Positions 1-7,091 of a stretch of 64,000 bases of DNA are shown in pieces. The translations under genes and the position numbers were made by a program. Below the pieces are notes generated by a model that did no database searches, was not told the origin of the DNA, and saw only the letters and a list, made by a program, of their open reading frames with translations. The stretch spans positions 382,402-446,401 of the forward strand of contig NZ_LMUV01000003.1 of the NCBI RefSeq assembly GCF_009765755.1, read 5' to 3'. This DNA comes from Rhodanobacter sp. L36 (lineage in GTDB: Bacteria; Pseudomonadota; Gammaproteobacteria; Xanthomonadales; Rhodanobacteraceae). The stretch's first letter is position 1; every line of letters begins with the position of its first letter.

Positions 1-1609
1 TTTGCGGCGTATCTGTGCGGCCGTAGCTCCAGCTGTAACCGGGGCCGGTGTTGAACGTGCCTTGGTCGTAGGCGTTCGCATTCTGGTTGTCGATACCCGC
101 GCTGATGGTGTGGTCGCCGAGGTGATAGCTGACGTCGAAGCGCAAGTTGGTGGTCTTGTTGCTGCGGGTCGGATCCGACAGTGACGAGATTTGCGGATTG
201 CCACGTGGCGCGCCGCCGGTGATTGCGGGGTTTTCGTTGATGGTGTTACTGACGTAGGTGAGGCTTGGATCGTAGACGCCGGGGAAATCGTAGTTGCGCG
301 TATTCAACTGACCGTACATCGCGCTGATGGTCAGGTTGTCGGTGATGTAGCTGGTGTACTTGGCGACCCACAGATCGCCGCCGGTCTTGGTCGCGTCTTG
401 CGGGCGGACGAAATCGCCGCGCGTTCGCGCGTTGTAGTCGTAGTCGTAGACCGAACCGGAACCGATGCGCTTGTCGCTCGCGCCGGTGAGTTCGAGGATA
501 TTGCTGTCGTTGATGTTCCAGTCGAGCTTGGCGTACCAGCGCGGGTCGGTGTAGCGGTAAGTCTGGTTGGGCGCCGACGTGGTCTCGACCGAATTGATCT
601 GGTTGCCGGTTTCACGCTCGGCTTCCGCGGCAATGAAAAAGAACAGCTTGTCCTTGATCAGCGGGCCGCCAGCGTAAGCGCTGACGGTCGTGGTGGTCGC
701 GTCGTTGCCGCTCTTCGGATCGTAGAGCGCGCCAGCAACGGGCGTGACGGGAAGGCCATTGGCGTAATACACGTCGCGCTCTTTCGCGCGGGCAAAATTC
801 GGCTGCCACAGCACCTGCACGCCGAAATGCCAGTCGTTGCTGCCGCGCTTGCCGACCTGGTTGATGACGCCGCCATCCGATCGTCCGTACTGCGCGCTGT
901 AGCCGCCGGTGTAAACCTCCTGCTGATCGATCGCACCGTACGGCAGCGTGAGCCCGCCAGCGGCATTGAGTGGATCGGTCGTGTTGAATCCGTTGATGTA
1001 ATAGGCGTTCTCGCTGGCAGATGAACCGCCGAACGTGACCAACGGCTGGCCAGTTGCACTAGCGAAGTTGGCGGTATTGCGCGTGACGCCCGGCGCAAGT
1101 TGCGCGATCGATTCGGCGGAACGGCCCAGCGGAAGTTTCGCCAGTTGCTGGGCGGTGATCACCGTGCGCGAGTCGACGCTGGTGACGTCGATCGCCGGCA
1201 GCGCGTTGCCAGTCACGTTTACCGCGCTGAGCGCCGCCACGTTCGCGCCGCCAGGCGCTCCCGAAGTCGCCGACGCAGCAAATGACACATTGGTCGCGGA
1301 GCTGACGCGTAATTCCACATTGTTGCGGGTATCGACAACTTTGCCGGCCTGCTGCAACGACACGGTATACGTGCCCAGCGGCAACTGCGCCGCCACGTAA
1401 TGACCGCGCGCATCCACCGGCACCTGACGAACGAGGCCGTTGCTGCTCTGGATCATCACCGAGTCGCCGGCGCGGTCAGCCACCTGACCGACGAGCGTGC
1501 CGGTGGTGGACTGAGCCAAGGCACCGCCGGCCATGCCGATGCCGGTGGTCAGCATCAGCGCGCGAACCAGCGGGCGCCTGCGAAATGGAGAAATGGACAA
1601 GGTGTTCAT
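1..1609 (-). CDS. TonB-dependent receptor, Oar-like, 5' part only
   Basis: Outer-membrane TonB-dependent receptor. The gene runs off the left edge, so only about the first 536 residues are here. I read it from ATG at 1609. A signal peptide (MNTLSISPFRRRPLVRALML..., likely cleaved after GGALA) is followed by a carboxypeptidase-regulatory-like beta domain (about residues 36-120: TGTLVGQVAD, VDARGHYVAAQLPLGTY). Next comes a plug domain with the usual asparagine/glycine pattern (YYINGFNTTDP, YGAIDQQEVYTGGYSAQYGR, GGVINQV), then the start of the barrel. This order is typical of the Oar-like receptors that are abundant in Xanthomonadales. The substrate cannot be deduced. The paired palindromes upstream suggest control by a dedicated repressor. 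Confidence 0.93.
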   Translation of the reverse strand, partial: MNTLSISPFRRRPLVRALMLTTGIGMAGGALAQSTTGTLVGQVADRAGDSVMIQSSNGLVRQVPVDARGHYVAAQLPLGTYTVSLQQAGKVVDTRNNVELRVSSATNVSFAASATSGAPGGANVAALSAVNVTGNALPAIDVTSVDSRTVITAQQLAKLPLGRSAESIAQLAPGVTRNTANFASATGQPLVTFGGSSASENAYYINGFNTTDPLNAAGGLTLPYGAIDQQEVYTGGYSAQYGRSDGGVINQVGKRGSNDWHFGVQVLWQPNFARAKERDVYYANGLPVTPVAGALYDPKSGNDATTTTVSAYAGGPLIKDKLFFFIAAEAERETGNQINSVETTSAPNQTYRYTDPRWYAKLDWNINDSNILELTGASDKRIGSGSVYDYDYNARTRGDFVRPQDATKTGGDLWVAKYTSYITDNLTISAMYGQLNTRNYDFPGVYDPSLTYVSNTINENPAITGGAPRGNPQISSLSDPTRSNKTTNLRFDVSYHLGDHTISAGIDNQNANAYDQGTFNTGPGYSWSYGRTDTPQ

Positions 1610-1684
1610 GAGGCTCCCTGATCGAAGCAACTACGGCACCTCAGCGAGGGGTCGGTGGTTCCTCGCCACCGATGATTGCCTTCA

Positions 1685-1700
1685 TTTGCATCGATCCAAA
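1685..1700. promoter_or_regulatory. Putative repressor operator, proximal copy
   Basis: TTTGCATCGATCCAAA is one base away from the perfect 16-bp palindrome TTTGGATCGATCCAAA. It lies 76 bases upstream of the TonB receptor start and has a partner 90 bases further away. An even palindrome with a central CG is typical of LacI-family operators, so that is my inferred regulator class. No regulator gene is visible next to it in this window. Confidence 0.55.
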
Positions 1701-1774
1701 TTCGAGTCACACCAAGTCGGATTTGACGACTGGAGCAACGGGGTGGGTAACGCAACGGCGTGTTTGCCGGGATC

Positions 1775-1790
1775 TTTGTATCGATCCAAA
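1775..1790. promoter_or_regulatory. Putative repressor operator, distal copy
   Basis: TTTGTATCGATCCAAA differs from the proximal copy at one base, the same position that breaks its symmetry. Two such sites in one promoter region suggest cooperative binding or looping. The identity extends one base past the palindrome (a shared final T). Confidence 0.55.
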
Positions 1791-2004
1791 TAAAGAGTTA
1801 CCGCAGAGGTTCCCCGGAGTCGAGCGCGAAAGGCAAAAACTTGCGACTGTGTCGTGAAACGGGACATTGCTCGAAGCGAATAAGCGTGTTGTGCGCAAAA
1901 ATCCACGTTTTCTTCGCGTTATTCATGCAACGCAAATCAGATTTCAGTTAGAAAAATACGGAAGTGCGTGGTGCAGCCGATGAGTACGGACGCTGTCGCC
2001 GCTT

Positions 2005-3486
2005 CTATTGCCGCGCGTCAATGCGCAGCCCGCGCGGTGTCAGCCAGCGTTCGATCACTTCGAACAGGCCTTGCACCAGCAGCGCAAGCACGGCTGCAGG
2101 GATCGCGCCTTCGAGGATCAGGCTGACGCTGTCCAGCCGGATGCCGGTGAGGATCGTCTGACCGTAACCACCCGCGCCGATCAGCGCGGCAAGGGCCGCG
2201 GTGCCGACGTTGATCACCGCGGCCGTCTTGATGCCGGCAAGAATCGAGCGCGTCGCCAGCGGCAATTCGATGCGACGCAGGCGTACGCGCGGCGGGAGCC
2301 CGAGTGCGGCGGCGGATTCGCGCAGTTCCGGCGCAATGCCGACGAGTCCCGCGTGCGTATTGCGCACGATCGGCAGGAGGCTGTAGAGAAAAAGCGCGGC
2401 AACCGCCGGCCACGTGCCGATGCCGAGCAAGGGGATCATGAACACGAACATCGCCAGCGACGGCACCGTCTGCAGGATGCCGGTCATGCCGATGATCAAC
2501 TGACCGAAACGTTTTAGCCGCGCGGCAAAAATACCCAGCGGAATCGCCAGCAAAATCGCGAGCCCCAGCGATATCGCCACCAGCCTTATGTGTTCTTCCG
2601 TGCGCTGCAAAAGTCGTTGGCGCAAGCCGTCATCGGAGTGATGGACATGCAGCCCGAGGAAATCCGCGGCCACTGCGTCTTCCTTCAAGCCCTGCAATTT
2701 CACCTTCGCGTTCATCGCGCGCATGGCATTTTCGTCGATGCGGCCGGCAAGCTGGTGGAGCGATGCAATGAAGGCCGGAGAACTCTGTTTCAACGCAAGC
2801 CGGTACAGATACACCGCTTCGTAGCGCGGGAAATAATGACGGTCATCGGTCAATGTGCGCAGGTGGTAATAGGGAATTTCGGCGTCGGTGCTGTAGAGGT
2901 CGATCGCATCGACGGCGCCGGATGCGACTGCGCGGTAGGACAGCGTGTGATCCAGTCCGCTCACATGTGTTTGCGGCAAGCCGTACCGTGTGCGCAAACC
3001 CGGCCAGCCATCGCCGCGATCCATGAACTCGTTGGAAAAACCCAGCCGCAAATCCGGATGTTTCAGCAGATCCGAAATCGTCGCGATGCCGAGTTGCGCA
3101 GCTTTGTCCGCTGGCACGCCGATGGCGTACGTGTTGTTGAAACCGAGCGACTCGGTGATGCCGATGCCCAGCGGTTTCAACCGCGCGCGCAGGGTCGGAA
3201 TGTCCGCATCGACGGGGACCTCCTTCAGCAACTCCTGCGTCAGCGTGCCGGTGTATTCCGGATACGCGTCGATGTCGCCCTGTTGCAATGCGCGCCAGAG
3301 AATCGTGGTGCCGCCAAGTTCGCGCTGATGGATCGTGTCGACACCGGCTTGTCGCGCGCTCGCGCTGGCGATTTCGCCGAGGATCACCGACTCGGTGAAC
3401 TGTTTCGATCCGATGCGTACGGGGCTTGCCTGTACAAGCGTCGAAAATATGTACGCGACCGCGATGAGGAACAAACCACGCATCAT
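2005..3486 (-). CDS. Osmoprotectant ABC transporter, fused substrate-binding protein and permease
   Basis: A single 493-residue protein joins a quaternary-amine-type substrate-binding domain to an OpuB/ProW-type permease. The N terminus is a signal or anchor segment (MMRGLFLIAVAYIFSTLVQA). Residues about 22-275 match glycine betaine/choline/carnitine-binding proteins (IGSKQFTESVILGE, DAYPEYTGT). The C-terminal part, about 290-480, has five or six hydrophobic helices and the permease coupling motif region (ESAAALGLPPRVRLRRIELP). The ATG at 3486 overlaps the stop of the ATPase gene as ATGA, which decides the start against a longer open frame. Translational coupling suggests one complex with that ATPase. 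The ligand is inferred only at the level of compatible-solute-like amines. Confidence 0.88.
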   Translation of the reverse strand: MMRGLFLIAVAYIFSTLVQASPVRIGSKQFTESVILGEIASASARQAGVDTIHQRELGGTTILWRALQQGDIDAYPEYTGTLTQELLKEVPVDADIPTLRARLKPLGIGITESLGFNNTYAIGVPADKAAQLGIATISDLLKHPDLRLGFSNEFMDRGDGWPGLRTRYGLPQTHVSGLDHTLSYRAVASGAVDAIDLYSTDAEIPYYHLRTLTDDRHYFPRYEAVYLYRLALKQSSPAFIASLHQLAGRIDENAMRAMNAKVKLQGLKEDAVAADFLGLHVHHSDDGLRQRLLQRTEEHIRLVAISLGLAILLAIPLGIFAARLKRFGQLIIGMTGILQTVPSLAMFVFMIPLLGIGTWPAVAALFLYSLLPIVRNTHAGLVGIAPELRESAAALGLPPRVRLRRIELPLATRSILAGIKTAAVINVGTAALAALIGAGGYGQTILTGIRLDSVSLILEGAIPAAVLALLVQGLFEVIERWLTPRGLRIDARQ

Positions 3487-4244
3487 GACGCCACCGGCAG
3501 GCGTCGCTGTGCGTCGACGAAGCGCGACACGAATGCATTCGCCGGTCGTTCGCGCAAGTCGTCGAGGTCGCCGTCCTGCACCACGATGCCGCGATCGATC
3601 AGAACCAGCCGCCCGGCAAACCATGCTGCTTCCGCCAAGTCGTGCGTCACCACGATCACCGTCTTGCCGATCTGCCCGAAAATCTGCTTCAGCTCATCCT
3701 GCAATTCGTGCCGCACGATCGGATCGAGCGCACCCAGCGGTTCGTCCAGCAGCAGCGCGTCGGGCTCGGCCATCAGCGCTCGCATCAGGGCGACACGCTG
3801 CCGTTGTCCACCGGACAGTTCGGCCGGATAGCGCCCAAGCGCGCCATCGGGAAGATGCGTCAGCGCCGCCAGTTCGTTTGCGCGCTCGCGTATGCGTGAT
3901 GGCTTCCAGCCCAGATGCTGCGGCAGCAACGCAAGGTTGCCCAGCACCGTGAGGTGCGGGAAAAGTCCACCTTCCTGGATCACGTAACCGACGCGTCGCC
4001 GAAGCTGCAACACATCGCTGCGTTGAAGTAGACGTCCGTCCACATGCACCGCACCTTCGTCGGGCCATTCGAGGCCAAGCAGCAAACGCAGCACGGTGGA
4101 CTTGCCCGAACCACTGCTGCCGATCAACGCGGTGGTCGTGCCCGGTGCGAATGTCAGGTTGACCCGATCAAGCGCGGCCGCGCGACCGTAGTGCTTGCTG
4201 GCTGCTTCGAGGCTGAAGGCGATTCCCTGTTTCGGTTCGGTCAT
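3483..4244 (-). CDS. Osmoprotectant ABC transporter ATP-binding protein
   Basis: A 253-residue ABC ATPase of the OpuBA/ProV group that powers the fused binding-protein/permease encoded immediately downstream (4-base overlap). Walker A is GSSGSGKST (about residues 42-50), the signature is LSGGQRQRVALMRAL, and Walker B is ALLLDEPLGALDP followed by the switch histidine in VVTHDLAEA. It is shorter than ProV and has no obvious tandem CBS domains, so it lacks the ionic-strength sensor known from OpuA. It sits 40 bases downstream of the EAL gene on the same strand and may share a transcript with it. Confidence 0.9.
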   Translation of the reverse strand: MTEPKQGIAFSLEAASKHYGRAAALDRVNLTFAPGTTTALIGSSGSGKSTVLRLLLGLEWPDEGAVHVDGRLLQRSDVLQLRRRVGYVIQEGGLFPHLTVLGNLALLPQHLGWKPSRIRERANELAALTHLPDGALGRYPAELSGGQRQRVALMRALMAEPDALLLDEPLGALDPIVRHELQDELKQIFGQIGKTVIVVTHDLAEAAWFAGRLVLIDRGIVVQDGDLDDLRERPANAFVSRFVDAQRRLPVAS

Positions 4245-4284
4245 CGGCTGGCGCCACGCAATGCGACGTCGAGGACGACGTGTC

Positions 4285-5532
4285 TCATGGAACGATCAGG
4301 CCAGCGTTGTATCGGCTGACGAAATCCGTCGCGGGTTCCGGTCTGCCCAGGTGATAGCCCTGGCCGAAATCGCAGCCCATCTCGGTGAGCAGATCCTGCG
4401 TGGCCTGATCCTCGATGCCTTCGGCAACCGTGGTCAGGTCCATGTGATGGGCCATGTTGATGATGGCACTGACCAGTTTGCGGGTGTGCGTGTCTTCGCG
4501 CATCGCGCCGACAAGCGACTGGTCGATCTTCAACTCGGTCGCAGGGAAACGTCGCAGGTAGGCGATCGACGCGTAGCCCGCGCCGAAGTCGTCAATGGCG
4601 ATGCGCACGCCGAGATCACGCAGGCGACGCAGCACTTGCATGCTCGATTCGAGATCGTTGACCAGCGCTGTCTCGGTTATCTCCACCACGACCGCGGTCG
4701 GCGGCACGCCCCAGATATCCAGCGCGCCAATGAGCTGCTCTGCGGTGCCGGTGCGACCGAAGACGCGCGGCGAAAAGTTGATGGCAAAACTGAGGCCGGC
4801 GCGCGCAGGAATGTTGGCGGCCTGACGCAAGGTGGCGTTGATGCTCCAGCGCGTCAGCGCAGAAATGAGGTCGCTCTGTTCGGAGAAGGGAACGAAGCTG
4901 GCGGGCGACACTTCGCCATGCTGTGCGCTTGTCCAGCGTGCCAGCGATTCGATGCCGGAAATGCGCTTGGCCTGAAGATCCCACACGGGCTGGAAAAACA
5001 CCTGCAGTCGGTTCGCCTCGATCGCGTCGCGCAATTCTTCGTAGAAGATTTCCACCTGCGTGTCGTGCAGTTCGTAGATGGCGTGCAACTCGCCACGCCG
5101 CTGCGCTTCGTCCACCGCCATGCTTGCGCGTCGGCACAGCAGGTCGGCTCCAAGGCCGTGATCGGGATAGATCGCCGCGCCGGTGATCGCGCGAATCTGC
5201 CAGGGCGTGGCGCCGCTATCGAGCGGCTGTTCGAATGCCTGCGCGAGTCGGGCACTCGCCAGCAGGACGTGATTCTGGTTGAGCAAGCCGGGGAGGACGA
5301 TGACAAAGCTGTCGTCGCCCGCGCGAAAAACCTGGTCCACCGGGCGCAGCGATTGCACGATCAGCTCGTGCACCTTCTCGCCGGCCTGTTCGCCTTGTTC
5401 GTAGCCGAAGCGCAGGCTGATTTCGCGCAGCCCCTGTACGCGAAGAAACATCACGGCCAGGCGGCCACCCTTGGCATCGGCATGATCGAGCCGTTGCTGA
5501 ATCGCGTTGAATATCTGCGGCCGGTTCAGCAT
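4285..5532 (-). CDS. EAL-domain c-di-GMP phosphodiesterase with degenerate GGDEF domain
   Basis: A 415-residue cytoplasmic protein. Residues about 1-150 form a GGDEF-like domain whose active-site loop is degraded to AGDDSF (71-76), so cyclase activity is unlikely. The EAL domain (about 165-405) keeps most catalytic residues: ESL (195-197) in place of EAL, metal-binding N252 in NFSPR, E287 in ITET, the DDFGAGY loop (314-320), K335, E371 in VAEGIED, and QGYHLGRP. It is therefore probably an active phosphodiesterase making pGpG, with the GGDEF remnant as a possible GTP-sensing domain. No membrane segment or sensor domain is seen. It lies 56 bases downstream of the HD-GYP gene, so two c-di-GMP-hydrolase-type genes are adjacent. 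Confidence 0.88.
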   Translation of the reverse strand: MLNRPQIFNAIQQRLDHADAKGGRLAVMFLRVQGLREISLRFGYEQGEQAGEKVHELIVQSLRPVDQVFRAGDDSFVIVLPGLLNQNHVLLASARLAQAFEQPLDSGATPWQIRAITGAAIYPDHGLGADLLCRRASMAVDEAQRRGELHAIYELHDTQVEIFYEELRDAIEANRLQVFFQPVWDLQAKRISGIESLARWTSAQHGEVSPASFVPFSEQSDLISALTRWSINATLRQAANIPARAGLSFAINFSPRVFGRTGTAEQLIGALDIWGVPPTAVVVEITETALVNDLESSMQVLRRLRDLGVRIAIDDFGAGYASIAYLRRFPATELKIDQSLVGAMREDTHTRKLVSAIINMAHHMDLTTVAEGIEDQATQDLLTEMGCDFGQGYHLGRPEPATDFVSRYNAGLIVP

Positions 5533-5588
5533 GGCTCAGCCCGTTTCCCTGGCGATCGGCATGCGTGCATTGAATCGGACGATGGCAG

Positions 5589-6806
5589 TCACTGCAGGAA
5601 GAGCGCGGACGCATCGATGTTGAAATCGCCGGCGGCGAGGCTGCGCACAATGTCGATGGGCGCGCGTTCGTCGTTGTGGTGCAGCAGGTCGACCTGGCGG
5701 AAATCCTGCGTTGGCTGCTTGTTCGCCGCGGTCAGTATCACGACCTTCGGTCGCAGTCGGCGCACCTGGTTCTGCGCCATCACCACGGCTACTTCGCCGG
5801 TGCTCAGTTCGACCAGCGAACCGGTGGGATAGACGCCGAGGCAAACCTGGAACTGCTCGACCATCTCGGACTGGAACAGCGTACCGCGCGCGGCATAAAT
5901 CTGCCGCAGTGCCTGGTAGCGCGGCACCGCCGGACGATAGGGACGTCGGCTGACCATCGCGTCGTAACTGTCGATGATGCCGAGCATGCGCCCGGTGATC
6001 GGAATCATGGTGCCTGCAAGTCCTTCGGGATAACCGGTGCCGTCGTGACGCTCGTGATGCGTGCGCAGGATGTCCAGCACGTCCTGGTCGGTGATGTCCG
6101 AGTGCGAAACAATCTCCATGCCTTCGCGCACGTGTGCGCGCACGACATCGACTTCGCCCGGCGACAGCGAGCCCTGATATTGCAGCAGCGCTTCCGGCAG
6201 CCGCAGCTTGCCGACATCCATCAGCAAGCCGCCGGCGGCAAGGCTGAGAATGGTGTCTTCGGCGAAGCCGAGATGCCGCCCGAACGCGGCGGCCAATGCG
6301 CTGCAACTCACCGCGTGGCTGTATGAATAATTGTCGCGACGTCGCAGGCCTTCGACGAGAAAAAACGCATCGGCACTGCGCAGCACACTTTCCACCAGTG
6401 GTCGCACGGCTTGCTCGACATGCTCCACCGACAGCTCGCGTCCGCTGACGATGTCGTCGAAGATGCGATCCACCATGCGCGAAGCGTTGTCCATCGCCGC
6501 GCTGGCGCGGGACGCCTCCTGCTCGATCGTTACCTTGTCGACATATTTGATCGCGGCCTTGAAACGCGAGCCGGAAAGGCTCGTTCGCGTGAGCGTCTGG
6601 CGCGCATGGTTGGGCAGCTGCCTGCGCAGGTCGATGTAGACGTAATGACACAGACTACGAACGGCCTGGATGTCTTCCTCGCTGGCGAGCTCGATGCCCT
6701 GCAGTGGAAACGGCGTTTCCTCCCACGGCCGATCGAGTCGGCAGACGAACATGCCGACGCGTATCTCGCTCGTATCGATGCGCCGTTCTTCAAGCTCAAA
6801 AGCCAC
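5589..6806 (-). CDS. HD-GYP domain protein with altered HD motif
   Basis: A 405-residue cytoplasmic protein with an N-terminal DUF3391-like region (about 8-135) and an HD-GYP domain (about 150-340). The GYP part is intact: HH at 250-251 and DGTGYP at 255-260. However, the metal-binding HD pair reads M196-D197 (GGLLMDVGK), so the histidine is lost. Other histidines (H164, H224) remain. HD-GYP proteins hydrolyse c-di-GMP to pGpG or GMP; loss of the HD histidine would be expected to weaken or change metal binding. The start is a GTG at 6806. It is divergent from the diguanylate cyclase at 7092 and precedes the EAL gene, so synthesis and turnover genes sit side by side. Confidence 0.87.
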   Translation of the reverse strand: MAFELEERRIDTSEIRVGMFVCRLDRPWEETPFPLQGIELASEEDIQAVRSLCHYVYIDLRRQLPNHARQTLTRTSLSGSRFKAAIKYVDKVTIEQEASRASAAMDNASRMVDRIFDDIVSGRELSVEHVEQAVRPLVESVLRSADAFFLVEGLRRRDNYSYSHAVSCSALAAAFGRHLGFAEDTILSLAAGGLLMDVGKLRLPEALLQYQGSLSPGEVDVVRAHVREGMEIVSHSDITDQDVLDILRTHHERHDGTGYPEGLAGTMIPITGRMLGIIDSYDAMVSRRPYRPAVPRYQALRQIYAARGTLFQSEMVEQFQVCLGVYPTGSLVELSTGEVAVVMAQNQVRRLRPKVVILTAANKQPTQDFRQVDLLHHNDERAPIDIVRSLAAGDFNIDASALFLQ

Positions 6807-7091
6807 GCATAGCTACCATTCGGCTGATCGGGATGTTCAAAGCATCCTGCGTGGTCGCACTGCGAAATCGCGCGTACGTCGATGGCCTTCGTGGCACCCG
6901 CGGCAGCGTAGCAGCACTGGGGATGGCCGCGCCAAGGGTGCCGATGTCCCAGGCGGCATGGTGTACTGCGAGCACGAGCGGGTTTGGCAATCGAACGAGC
7001 TACGCCGCACGCGTGATCGACGCGTACAGGTTCGGTGTCAGAATACGAACGTCGGCCGGGGAGGCCGGCGGGAACTGGGGGCGCTGGTCGC

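Larger units (their letters stand above)
1610..2004. other. Intergenic region upstream of the TonB receptor
   Basis: About 395 bases with no convincing gene; the short open frames lack a ribosome-binding site and normal codon bias. It is less GC-rich than its surroundings and holds two near-identical palindromic 16-mers (1685-1700 and 1775-1790). It must carry the receptor promoter and the 3' trailer of the transporter operon. I see no clear hairpin-plus-T-run terminator. Confidence 0.6.
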
